Shown: positions 12,101-22,065 of the stretch, one piece after another
How the letters are laid out: each line of letters begins with the position of its first letter
Numbering within the stretch: the stretch's first letter is position 1
Source of the DNA: Pyronema omphalodes
Taxonomy: Eukaryota > Ascomycota > Pezizomycetes > Pezizales > Pyronemataceae
Direction of reading: 5' to 3'
DNA: 64,000 nt
NCBI GenBank assembly: GCA_024516155.1
Contig: JAJJXM010000086.1
Coordinates: 141,993 to 205,992 of the forward strand
Made by a program: the position numbers and the translations under genes
Notes under the pieces: generated by a model
Databases searched by the model: none
Told to the model about the DNA's origin: nothing
Seen by the model: only the letters and a program-made list of their open reading frames with translations

Positions 12101-13367
12101 TTTTTATAGCGTGGGATTAGCTAGTCTATGCCAGTGAGTATTAATATCATATCTCGGCTAGTCTCTCGTAAATCCGAAGCTGAATGAATAGAAGGGATGA
12201 AACCACGAACATCAATAAGCACGTTCTTGACTCGGAAAGTTGAAGATTGAACATTCCCATAATGCATCTCCCAGGATCTAGTATCCCCTATAGTCTCATT
12301 CAACTCTACCTAGCTATAAAGCCGTTGCAGTTTTGTTCAGATAGGACTTCCTTTATGAAATACCTGATATCATCTGATGAAGTCTCTCGCTGGATGTATC
12401 AAGGAACCCTAAGCTGCAAGGTCATATCCCTGACTGTAGCCCTTGATACATGCCTGGGATAATGCCAGTTATCCTGGTAAGCTCTGGGGAATCGGGATGA
12501 GGGATGAGGGATAATATATTGTTCCCTATTATGGCGGAGGGCTCCGATCTTGCCTTCGAACAAAATTGAAGCTAACGATATGTGCTGGAGGACTTTTCAC
12601 GGGTTTGAATTCAGACACGAGGGTTGAAGAGTAATATTAATACACACTGTGCTCTTTATCACTTGAGGATTCCATCTGAGATTGATTTTAGCAGTGAATC
12701 GCCTTCCAACAAACATGAACGACCACACCTCGCAACCTCTAGAAGAGCCTATCCACCATTTCGTTTATCTGTTGTTATGCAGTTGTTGTAGACATCTACG
12801 AGCTTGACGGCCATAACTTATGCTCTGTTGCACCAACATCAATTTCACAGCCGCGGTGCACGAGGTAATATTTTAGGGCGTTATTTTATGCATATCCTTA
12901 TGGAATTCTGCGAAACTGGGGGTCAAGTATTGAGGGTCAGGGAACCTACCGAGTTTTGATAAGGTTTCAAATTCACCCCCCATGGTCTTCGAGCTGACCA
13001 CATGGTTTGTGGTTGTCTCGAGTTGCAATTTGGAGTAATTTTTATCCCGTGTTGGCAAGTTTTGAGATAGAGATATTAAACACGGTTCGGTATCGATCCG
13101 TAAAGTGCTACTGCTCGGCTGAAATACTGAAAGATACTCCGAGCTGGGAATCTTCCGGGGAAAGCTGCCTGGATGAAATACAAAGGATCGCTCGGATAAA
13201 CACTACAAATTAAATACAGTCTGCACTTATTTTTCGGGAATCACAGGTTATTTCAATCAAAATGTGTCAAATATGGGGTAACAGGTTGAGATATCGGTAG
13301 TATTCTTATTGAATGAGACATACAGGGCGCGAATAGAGCGCGAATAAAGTAACAAATTAATACAAGG
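9192..13367. other. 4.2 kb without a supported gene
   Basis: The open frames here (for example 11152-11568 and 11442-11723 on plus) are short, overlap on both strands and show no domain, splice or signal features. I could not recognise transposase, reverse transcriptase or other mobile-element residues. Composition is ordinary to slightly AT-rich. Confidence 0.35.
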
Positions 13368-14741
13368 CTACAAGCTGCCTTCCTGACATTCAAATCCACC
13401 AGTGTTCCAGGCATACTCGAAATCGCGAATGAAGGTTTCCCAGGTGAATGGGTACACAACATTGGGGTCTTCAAGATTCACCATCCCATATTGATAGCGG
13501 CAGTATTTAACGAACCAAACCGTGGCGGTGCTAAAGCCCATGTAATGACGGGCAATCGCAATCAGTTGGCTGTCATGAGCGTCCGGTCCGGCGATTTGCT
13601 TGATCGCATCGTACAATTTGTCCTTCCAGTCTTCGGTAAATTCGGAGATCAAGCCATAAAAGATAGGTACCTTCTTTGCCTTTTTCTTGCCCCTTCTTCC
13701 ACGGCGGGTCTTCGACCGTTGAGAAGGAGGTCCATCGGCAACCTTGGTCTGAGATACTCCGAGATGGTGAAGCTCCGCTCCAACTCTGTTGTCTCCACTG
13801 ATGTCGGCAGTACCAAAACCGTGATGATTGGCGATAAAGGCTTCAGAGGCAGCTCTAGTATCTCTATTTTCAATCGAGGTAGTACGGGAGTTTTGCTTCG
13901 CAGCTTCGGCGGGTTCGGGCTTTTGCTGTTGTCTTTGCTGTTGCTCCTCTTGGCGTCGTAAAAGATCGATGATCTGTTTCAAGGACATCTCCGCATTATT
14001 ATACCGAGGTGGGTAAACCCCATTCTCGAGCCCATGTTTTTCGGTAGCAACCAATTTTTCCGCGAACTGTTGATTAATCTCATCGAATTGCGGCTTCTCC
14101 TCTTCCGCCCGAGCTTTTGCAGTTGCGAGCTTGTATTGGTTAATCATTTGCCCCAATTTCTTATTTTCGTATGTTATCTTCTTGATGCGCTCGGTGTTTT
14201 GTTTATTAACAGTCTCCAGCTGAAAAATTCGCTCAAGAAGCTGGCTGTTGTTTAGTTGAAGGCTTTCCTCCCTATCGGTTTTGTCACGCCCGCGCATGAT
14301 TCCTGCGATGCTTTCGACATGCTCCTTGTTGACTGTCTCGAGATTGGCAATTTCTTGACGAAGCTGAATGTTGAGTTTCTTGTATTCTTTAATTCCACGG
14401 TTTTCTTCGTTTTCGACAACATGGAAATCCTGGTTCAAGGCATGCCGAAGTTGATCGCGTAGGGTATCAGATTCGTCTTCGAGGTCCCCAATGTGTCTCT
14501 TAAGATCGCAAATCTCATCAAGTGCGCCTTGGTATTCGTTCTGGGTAACGGCAGTAAGTAATTGCTGCACAGTTGCGTCGTTAAGTTGTTGACGAAGGCT
14601 TTGAATCTCGTTATCCTTCAGGCGAGAGAAATCAAGCACCCAGGATAGGGGGACGGTCTGAGAGTAAGGAATTCCGTCGAGATTAAGATATTCGTGCGCA
14701 GCATTAGTGATAGAAGCGGTATGGTTTGCGTCATTAGCCAT
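13368..14741 (-). CDS. Coiled-coil protein with Gag-like C-terminal region
   Basis: Single exon of 457 residues, starting at MANDANHTAS. An in-frame Met at 14885 gives a longer but low-complexity leader. Residues about 40-235 are a long heptad-rich coiled coil with two LETVNK segments. A Gln-rich stretch (EEQQQRQQQ) follows, then a very basic cluster (TRRGRRGKKKAKK) that could be a nuclear signal or nucleic-acid contact. The last 100 residues (FTEDWKDKLYDAIKQIAG, then IARHYMGFSTATVWFVKY, then PFTWETFIRDFEYAW) resemble the core of LTR-retrotransposon Gag proteins: a W, then a small-residue turn before another W, then TWE.F...F. No zinc knuckle, protease or reverse transcriptase follows. It could be an isolated or domesticated Gag-derived gene. 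That reading is inference and the function is unknown. Confidence 0.65.
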   Translation of the reverse strand: MANDANHTASITNAAHEYLNLDGIPYSQTVPLSWVLDFSRLKDNEIQSLRQQLNDATVQQLLTAVTQNEYQGALDEICDLKRHIGDLEDESDTLRDQLRHALNQDFHVVENEENRGIKEYKKLNIQLRQEIANLETVNKEHVESIAGIMRGRDKTDREESLQLNNSQLLERIFQLETVNKQNTERIKKITYENKKLGQMINQYKLATAKARAEEEKPQFDEINQQFAEKLVATEKHGLENGVYPPRYNNAEMSLKQIIDLLRRQEEQQQRQQQKPEPAEAAKQNSRTTSIENRDTRAASEAFIANHHGFGTADISGDNRVGAELHHLGVSQTKVADGPPSQRSKTRRGRRGKKKAKKVPIFYGLISEFTEDWKDKLYDAIKQIAGPDAHDSQLIAIARHYMGFSTATVWFVKYCRYQYGMVNLEDPNVVYPFTWETFIRDFEYAWNTGGFECQEGSL

Positions 14742-15494
14742 GGTAGATGGGTGGTTGATGGTTTCTGGCGTTGGAAGATGAGGAGCGTGGTGTCGGTCAC
14801 CGGTGAAGGAGCTGTCTGAGCAGTGGAAGGATGAGAACAGTTTCACAGTGGGTTGAAGGTGGGCGATTAAAGGAACTGTAAGCAATTCTTGATGTATAGA
14901 GCGGTTTTTTTGGTAGTAGATCCAGGGTTATGCCCGCACAGTATTGAAGATACCTGGTTCAGTGTTGTTCCATCTACTCCATTTCCATCTTCATCAACCA
15001 GCACTCGGTATTGAATAAATATTTCACACTGAATAGTCGTTTTCGTTGGATCATCCCTATATTTTACAAATTAAGTCTTTTCAATTTCTAGAAATAGATT
15101 TCTCGCCTGGGAGCTTATGTATCAGAACTACTTGGAAATTTTAACCGGTAGTTCACAAATAATTGCAACGCGAAACGCCGTATTTTTGCCAAGCGCTGTG
15201 GATGAAGTATGTTTCTAAAGTCAGGGAGATTTTCTTAAACAAAAAGCAGCTGTATAGTGACAGTTTAATGTAGAGATTCACTGACTCTGATAGATATTTC
15301 ATAAATAAACAAAGTTCTAAAAGAAAATAATGGACGACTTTCTGCATGATGCCAGTCATAATCAGCTAAAATGAGAGCCAATCAGATTAAATTCCGAGAG
15401 TAAGTTGATGAATAGTTTTAATAAGAATTGCTCAAAGAAATCAGATCTACTCCTGGAAAACTCTGATCGCGGCATCCCTTAAGCTCGACCCAAA
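14742..15494. other. Intergenic, upstream of the coiled-coil gene
   Basis: AT-rich sequence with only short open frames. It contains the promoter side of the minus-strand coiled-coil gene. No gene is supported. Confidence 0.35.
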
Positions 15495-16041
15495 ATGAAC
15501 GGTTTTGTCCCTGACTACTGTAGCAGAGGTATTATCCAGACTCTACAGTGTACACATGCATTGGAGGGCATCTTGGATGAAGAACCTCGGGCCTTTGCTG
15601 GATTGATATACTCTTACATTATAATGACGTTTATTTGGGCAACGGTCTTTTACGTATATATCACATGGTTTGTTTATTACTGATCATTTGTGCAATTTGC
15701 ACCTACATAATTTTATTATCTACTTCAGTATGTGGTTCAACTTTCTGGTTATAACTGGCCATCTGTATGCATATCTTTGCTCACTATCACTTTATTTTCT
15801 TAATTTTGCCTCGGATTCTATAACTATTGCTACGTGTATTTTTGGCATGGGAGCTATTTTGTGCTTTTTCTGTTTAGGGATTGACGGACATGATCCATCC
15901 GGAATATTGGAGGATAGAGCCATATTTTTTAACTTGATTATACAGTATAACAAATCAACAGTGCTTCTTATAGCTTCATATATCTCTGCTTGTGCTGTCT
16001 TGAATTTTTGTCTAGACGGTCATCGAGTGATATTTGAATGA
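15495..16041 (+). CDS. Possible small multi-pass membrane protein
   Basis: Candidate exons are 15495-15667 and 15729-16041. The intron begins GTTTGT and ends TTCAG, and the two frames join (TG+T) into a 161-residue product. The first 35 residues are soluble. At least four hydrophobic segments follow (around AGLIYSYIIMTFIWATVFYVYI, FNFLVITGHLYAYLCSLSLYFL, IATCIFGMGAILCFFCLGI and STVLLIASYISACAVL). I do not recognise a family. The caution is composition: the plus strand is T-rich from about 15.6 to 16.66 kb, and T-rich DNA translates into spurious hydrophobic residues. Against that, the first exon has ordinary composition and the frames join cleanly. It could be a real gene, a fragment or chance. 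Confidence 0.3.
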
Positions 16042-16660
16042 TTTTGATTTTTGGCCATAGGTTGATTTCTTGCACATCTATGATGTCTTTGTCAACATTT
16101 CATTTATTTTTTCGATATGAGGAACTTTGTGTTTCTCGCGTCTTGGCATTTCCGAATTTGCATTGTTTTGCACAATATGCTCCGGTTTTATCGGAGGTCA
16201 CCCTTACCTTGTCAATTGCGTATGTGCCCTGAGATGTTATTGTCGCTCAGGTGATTGTTAATTGTGTGCATTATTGCTTTGACCAGTTTTATATCTGGTT
16301 TTTTTGTCTTAGAGTTTTTTTCCATTACCAGTTTTCTATCTCAGAAATCTGGCTTTCTTGAACTGATTATTATCAAGGGACTGCTTTGTACTATGATCTT
16401 TTTGTCGATCTTCCGATTTTAAGTTCTGGTACCTGTCTATAAAAATTGCTCTTGGGCTTTTCGGATATCGGGACCCTACATATTCTTGCTTTCCAATATT
16501 TCACCCCATATATTACATTGTTTTGCATAGTGACCTTCGCATTGGTATTATGAATCTTAGCGGGTATCTGCAGCTTTTGGATGAATAAGTTATCATGATT
16601 TTTTTAACCTTTTCATTTTTCTTTTTCTTTCTATATTTAGATATTAGTCTTTTAGGGGTG
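16042..16660. other. T-rich block, no supported gene
   Basis: The plus strand is strongly pyrimidine (T) rich through this stretch. An open frame at 16038-16232 is hydrophobic but has no other feature. I see nothing else. Confidence 0.35.
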
Positions 16661-16965
16661 CGTGTATGCTATTCATTAGGCCTGGGAAGCGCATGGAAAT
16701 GCATGCAGTGACCAGTGACGCTTTTTCTTCAGCGCTCGGTACAGTATCTGATATTTGCCTCGGCTTTTCGTTCAATTGGTATCGATGTTCAACCTCACCA
16801 CACGCCACCAAACGCCTGCCAGCAACAGTGCATATGGCTATCCAAGTTTCCAACTCCGATCAACAACAAGTCCATAAAAACCAGAACCATTTCTATCCCC
16901 GCTTCTACGCTCAAATCACTTGATAATCCGCCGCTGCAACTAATATCCAGCACTAATCCCCTATC

Positions 16966-17631
16966 TTAGCGTGGTGTCAATCTGGATAATGGAATTAGAA
17001 ACAGAACTAAGACATTCCGAATCAAACTGGCGAACTTACCAAGTCCACGATGGCTCGCTCGGAATTGTTCCTCTCTTGACATCCTTTCTCCTGCTAGCTT
17101 TTTATTTGGCGCTGACCTACAAGACCCATTTTCTGCATGACCATCAAATGTACCGTCTTCCGCCGCAAGTTCTTCGTTCAGATAACACTCCATTCCCATA
17201 TCAATTTCCTGACTAGCAGTTGAATCATACATCGACACGGCTGTCTTCAAATCATTCACCTCGTTATCGAGGACTCCGAGGCGATAATTTGGTTGGTATC
17301 GGTTGTATTCGTAGTCGGAGGTTCTTGAAGGCATTGATTGGGGTCCAAATTGGATTTTGCCGCCTTGTAGCTCTTCGGTTGGTGGCGTGGAGGTTGGGGA
17401 ATAACAAAATGTTCTCACGCGAGTTGAGTCGGGGTCTTTATCACAATCGGAGGATGATTTGATGGAAATTTCAACTGTAATCGCTACAGTTCTATTGACT
17501 CTAATGGGATTCGAATGTGTGGTTGGCTCGGCATGTTCGATTTCGGTCTCCGATGAGTAATCATCCGATGGGGATGAACTACAGTTGCTAGAGTAGGAAT
17601 ATCGACGTTCCACATGGCCTCTTTGCGACAT
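16966..17631 (-). CDS. Hypothetical Ser-rich, acidic protein
   Basis: An open frame of 221 residues starting MSQRGHVERRYSYSS. The first 100 residues are rich in Ser, Thr, Pro and Glu and look disordered. The middle contains a DYEYNRYQPNYRLG stretch. A perfect donor (GTAAGT) sits at 17039. With an acceptor at 16983-16982 (ATCCAG), the coding region would end two residues after the junction, giving about 198 residues and removing the hydrophobic tail (SLIRNVLVLFLIPL) of the unspliced frame. I think the spliced, shorter form is the more likely one. I recognise no domain. There is no signal peptide. Confidence 0.5.
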   Translation of the reverse strand: MSQRGHVERRYSYSSNCSSSPSDDYSSETEIEHAEPTTHSNPIRVNRTVAITVEISIKSSSDCDKDPDSTRVRTFCYSPTSTPPTEELQGGKIQFGPQSMPSRTSDYEYNRYQPNYRLGVLDNEVNDLKTAVSMYDSTASQEIDMGMECYLNEELAAEDGTFDGHAENGSCRSAPNKKLAGERMSREEQFRASHRGLGKFASLIRNVLVLFLIPLSRLTPR

Positions 17632-19416
17632 ATTGAATGTTTTGAGATTGTATAGTAGATGTAATTGGGGGTAGTTAATGAATCAAGGGCCGTCTTGTGA
17701 GGTGAATGGAGTTATTGAATAAGCGGAGACAAGATAAATTCAGCTGCCATAAAGTTCACGAATTTCGCCTCTTTATATCGCCCCAAGGAATTTTAGTGAC
17801 ATCTGCCGCATCGTGCAAATTGCCGAATATGATCCAATCAGATCACTAACCAGCAGCTGCAAAATGCATGCGCCTACCGTATTGACTGTGCGGCGGTGGT
17901 CTGGGTCGGCCGGAAACTGCCATCATGCGAGTTTGCATACTGCACCAAATCGGACCGAACTGGCATCGATGGGAATAAAGGAAGTGTATCTGTTCGCCAA
18001 CGTTCATCAGATGGCCTTGTTTTCACGAAAACAGTGAAAATTGTCAAATCCTGAAATGTCAAAATCCAATTGATGGGCCCAACAACTTTCGCTTTCAGAC
18101 CACAATCGTCTCATGCAAAGCATAATTACTGCCGTAACGTACGAGTCCCTGATTGTTGGCAACTCGGACTCATCAGTCAATCACGGGGGCTTACGATTGG
18201 TGGCTTATCGCGGGGAGCGAAAATGCACATCTGCAAGGCGAAAGGACACAGCAGGAGCAAATTAGCAGCCAACTTTCTTGTTTTCCTACACATAATTGCC
18301 CAAGATATGCATGTAGAGGACGGCATATGTAGCATATCACGGTAGGCGCTGAGGACATGAAATTCATACATAGCGACGAAAGTTTCACGCAGGCTCTTCA
18401 ACGCCTTATTACTTTTTTCCAGCATGCACCCACAAAGGAAGCAAACTAATGATCCGCTCACTGCAATATAAACTCTGTCAGCTAAGTAAGGCTGCGTTTG
18501 GAGCTCACCGCATGGTACACCATTGAAGTCGAACAATGATGAACTATTGGAAATAGTTCAATATTGAATGGTGCGTTCATCGCATTATTGCCACAAATAG
18601 TGCGGATTCTCAAAAGTGCACTTTTGAGTAATGCACTATTAGGCGACCTCCAAACGGAGCCTAAAACATATTTCTTGGGAGCTATCTGACCAGCCATCCA
18701 GCCTTGCGGGGGCGCTTCGTTACCGGACGGCCTTGATGATTGGTTCCAACAACTAGGGCCTAGACTTCACTCGCTTGCGCAGATCGATTGCAGCAAGCTA
18801 TCAACGGGTTGCGTAGAGATATTGAGGGGGCAACTGAATAAAATAGAATGGTAATGGATGCTCGATATGCACAGCAATTGACCGGCTAACTCTTTGGAAA
18901 CGCCGCGGCAGAGTTCTGATGTCTTGCCAGCTAGAACCCATCCTTACATTACCCCGAAATTAGACAAATCAAATGAATTTTGGCCAGCTGTCCAGAGCTG
19001 CAATGACGATGGCAATACATACAGGACATCAGCTGAGGGTGAAACATAGTCGGTAGGAATGAGTTTGGTGGTCAGGTTCCCATTCAATTGGGTCGAGACA
19101 CAAACGGCGCGGGATGACAGGTGTGCCAGCGCAAGGCTGGATAAGATTCTATCTTATGAGCATCAATCGGTCCCTGGAGAAGACCCGGCTAGAACTCCGC
19201 ACTCATGAATTGCCACGTCAAAATACTGTATTATGCTCCGGTAAATTTGCAGATAATTCTAGATGCAATTCAATGCTTTGAAAAGATTTATCTTGGGTAG
19301 ATATATGTCTCGCCGGTTTCCAATTATACCTTGAACGATGGAGCAATTGGTGACAGCTGCGGTCTCCCTGTAGTGCTGGTGTCCCGCCCGTTGTTTGATC
19401 TCAGGGTCCAGTTCCA
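17632..19416. other. Intergenic containing a MITE
   Basis: The only structure I can define is the 172-bp inverted-repeat element at 18490-18661. The open frames at 18070-18345 and 18177-18536 have no recognisable feature, and the second overlaps the element. Confidence 0.4.
18490..18661. mobile_element. Tourist-like (PIF/Harbinger-type) MITE, 172 bp
   Basis: The ends are inverted repeats: GGCTGCGTTTGGAGCTC on the left and, read on the minus strand, GGCTCCGTTTGGAGGTCG on the right. Both are flanked by TAA (18487-18489 and 18662-18664), the 3-bp target duplication expected of PIF/Harbinger elements. The inside holds a perfect 20-bp palindrome (CTCAAAAGTGCACTTTTGAG, 18609-18628) nested in a larger AATAGTGC...GCACTATT hairpin, plus a GAACTATT...AATAGTTC hairpin near 18540-18558. 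There is no coding capacity. Family assignment rests on end sequence and TSD length. Confidence 0.7.
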
Positions 19417-20196
19417 TCAAGCTTTGGCATTACGAATTTTACCAACCCATTCCATCATATCCTCTGTGCACCAGGCATTGATGGTTTTCTCAGTCCACTC
19501 CAACACATTGGTGTCCATGCCATGCCACGGATCCCATTCACCAGTCTGTTCGTTTATTCCACCACGATAATCGACGTAATGAGCAAACCGCTTATTCCGA
19601 CATGATAATTCCTTTGACTCGGTAGTACTATCGGCGACGGCTGCAGTGTTACTCGGAGGTTTGTTATTTATGGTATCGGTGTTGGAAAGATAGATTTCAA
19701 GCATGGTTTTCATCCAGATACGCGTTTCTTCCCACATCTGTTTGAGGGGTAAATCTTCCGGCGAAAACCATTGCGGGGACATTTCCTCGGTTCTAAATTT
19801 TCTGTCAGTATCCATATAGCATTGCGTAAGCTAAAAAACATACTCAATAATCTCACCAGTCCACTCCGTACAGACGAAAACGTGAATCTCCAAGATCTTC
19901 TCTTGCTCAGCTCCCGGGGCAACAGTTTCTAGTAAAAGAACCGCATGATGATGGAGTTGATCTTCTGAACAAATAATCCCGCTCTCTTCCTCCAATTCCC
20001 GTTTTGCAGAGGCAACAAGTGTCTCTCCTGGCTCAACTTTTCCACCGAACCCATTAAACTTGCCCACGCCGAATCCGCGGCGCTTGTAGCCTAGAAGGAC
20101 CTTCCGTCGCTCGAGCGAAATCGGGAGAATCAGATTATAGATTTTATGACTTTTCGTAGTAGTGTGCGGGGTCATCGTGGAATTAGAAACAGTCAT
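19417..20196 (-). CDS. MTH1-like Nudix hydrolase (8-oxo-dGTP/2-OH-dATP diphosphatase)
   Basis: Exons are 20196-19844 and 19801-19417, with a 42-nt intron (GTATGT...CAG). The product is 245 residues from MTVSNSTMTP. The Nudix box spans residues about 51-74 (GGKVEPGETL...KRELEEESGI) and is complete. LGYKRRGFGVGKFNGFGGK before it and EMSPQWFSPEDLPLKQMWEE after the intron match the MTH1/NUDT1 group, which cleaves oxidised purine nucleoside triphosphates to protect the DNA precursor pool. The protein extends some 85 residues past the end of animal MTH1, with an unfamiliar tail (RFAHYVDYRGGINEQTGEWDPWHGMDTN). An in-frame upstream Met at 20331 would add 45 residues rich in Arg and hydrophobics, plausible as a mitochondrial presequence. 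Confidence 0.85.
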
Positions 20197-20689
20197 GGTG
20201 TCGCATGCGGGGTGTTGACAAACTCGAAGGAAAGACACGTTCCCGAATCGGGAGAAAACGCGTCGAGAGACACGTCGGAAGCTAATGCACGTTATCCGCA
20301 CGCTAAACGATGGCGTATCTCCACTAGTCATATAATATCACTCTATTCCTCAGGTCGAAAAAAAAACGGTAACGCAAAAAAGATTAAAATCCCGCATATG
20401 TAGACCTCAAAAGCCTCGATCGTTGTATAAAAAAATTTAAAAAAAAAAAAAGGTGAGAGAGGACCTAGTAGCCTAGTGACATGCCCTTCCCTACAGCTGT
20501 ACCAAATAGAAGAAATCCAAATCCTGTTTTGCTCTTACAGATTTCGCATGGTTATCGGAGTTTCGGAGTTTCTCCTCATGAATCGAAAGTTTATCCGGTG
20601 CTCAGCATGATTGGCCACTCTTACCCCATCTATGCCTTTTTAGGTATAGAGTTAGAAAGGGTTTGGGGAATTGGGGTTTAGGACATCAG

Positions 20690-20815
20690 AGGGCCTCGAT
20701 GGGCGGTGTAGACCACGAGGACGGAATTTAGGTTCCTTATGTCATGCATGCATCTTTCAGGCCTTGGTCAGAGTATAATTGATTAAATCAATAAGTAAAT
20801 AAAATTTAAAATTCG
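20690..20815. repeat. Degenerate AT-rich repeat, copy A
   Basis: It opens GGGCCTCGATGGGC, has ACCACGAGGA 20 bases later, then CAGGCCTTGGTC and an AT-only tail (TTGATTAAATCAATAAGTAA...AAAATTTAAAATT). The same order of motifs occurs at 21156-21284. Much of it has drifted. The element type is unknown. Confidence 0.5.
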
Positions 20816-20830
20816 TCTTTAATGGGTTTT

Positions 20831-20880
20831 CCAGGCCTCGGCCCGTGAATGATTAAATAAATAAATTAAAATTTAAAAAC
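20831..20880. repeat. Degenerate AT-rich repeat, partial copy C
   Basis: Contains CCAGGCCTCGGCCCGTGAAT followed by ATGATTAAATAAATAAATTA and AAATTTAAAA. This is the 3' half of copies A and B. Confidence 0.4.
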
Positions 20881-21155
20881 CTCACAATACCTTCACTAAG
20901 AAGTTAAGGGCAGATGTCGTTAAGAGTGGGGAGTATCAGAATTCAGATTGTATTGGGAAATGGTAACCTTGACCGTATCAACCCTACGAAGATGAGGGTA
21001 GGGAGGTGAGGCAGTATGAAGGATGGGTAGGCAGAATGATGCCGAGTGAGAGAGGGTCAATATACAAGAGCAAGGACGATAAGCAAATGAATCAGTCTCT
21101 CTTTCCTGTTTTTTTCTTCTGCTTTGTAAGACGAGTTGTCTGACTTTAGAAGACA

Positions 21156-21284
21156 AGAGGGCCTCACTAGGCTTCTTGAACCACGAGGAAAAGATTGAGA
21201 TTTCCTTTATCCTACATATATGGGCCTTTTAGGCCACAATCAATACATGATTAAACAAGTAGATGAATAAAATTCAAAATTTGA
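21156..21284. repeat. Degenerate AT-rich repeat, copy B
   Basis: AGAGGGCCTCACTAGGC, then ACCACGAGGAAAAG, TTTTAGGCCA, and ATGATTAAACAAGTAGATGA ending in AAAATTCAAAATTTG. It lies in the same orientation as copy A, about 470 bases away. Confidence 0.5.
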
Positions 21285-21771
21285 TGCATGCGACTTTTCG
21301 AATACTTTTATATGCATAAAATGACACAGCCCCGAACGGATCCGAGTTTTCCCGGAGGATTCAAGCGGAGGGTACCAAGTCATCCAAAGGCTCTTCTCAA
21401 CCAATGCAGTTGGATACACCGGATAGGAAAGTCAGACAAAGCCGTTTGATTTGAGCTAATGAAACCATGTAAGTCTAGTGCCGTTGGGTAGTAGGCCTAC
21501 CGAGTCAACAACCATGACCATTAACGAGTAGACGATGACCGACGGTTGGATTCGACAAATTGAGCTAACGGCCCGACGAACCTATGGAAAACCAACGGTA
21601 TATCTCGGACATAACTGTATGCACATAGGCCGGTTCTTGATGCGTCGCCATCATATTTTTACTTACCAGTGATGGGGGATGTTTAAACAAACTAGACGTC
21701 TGATCGCAGTACATGTGTATGCATACCACTGGTGGCCGGCCGAGAACAACTCATGACCAACTAGAAAAATA

Positions 21772-22065
21772 TCAGGCCATTCTATGGTTAAACTGCCGAA
21801 TATTACAGGCTACGTTTGAATGGAACCTAGCATCATGTACTGCGGCTTTCGTTGGTAGTTTTCTTTCATAGCCTCGGAGTACTGCGAATACTTCGTCAAC
21901 GGTATTCACAGGTTTGATACTGGGATGATAAAGCTCCCGTATCTCCTTCGGTAGAACCTTATGATCAACCTCCTCTAATACATGCATGGTTGATTGGAGC
22001 CGTTTCACCAAGTTGAGCACATCCTGCCCGAGTTGATGCCTTCCATTTGTACCTCCATGCGTCAA
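21772..22065 (-). CDS. Possible 97-residue hypothetical protein
   Basis: An open frame with an even, protein-like composition (LGQDVLNLVKRLQSTMHVL, then IRELYHPSIKPVNTVDEVF) and a predicted helical first half. There is no signal peptide, known domain, clear leader or intron. It sits alone in a gene-poor stretch, so it may be a remnant or chance. Confidence 0.22.
   Translation of the reverse strand: MTHGGTNGRHQLGQDVLNLVKRLQSTMHVLEEVDHKVLPKEIRELYHPSIKPVNTVDEVFAVLRGYERKLPTKAAVHDARFHSNVACNIRQFNHRMA

Noticed and set aside
18177..18536. Minus-strand frame of 119 codons
   Set aside because: It overlaps the MITE end and has no domain. Likely chance.
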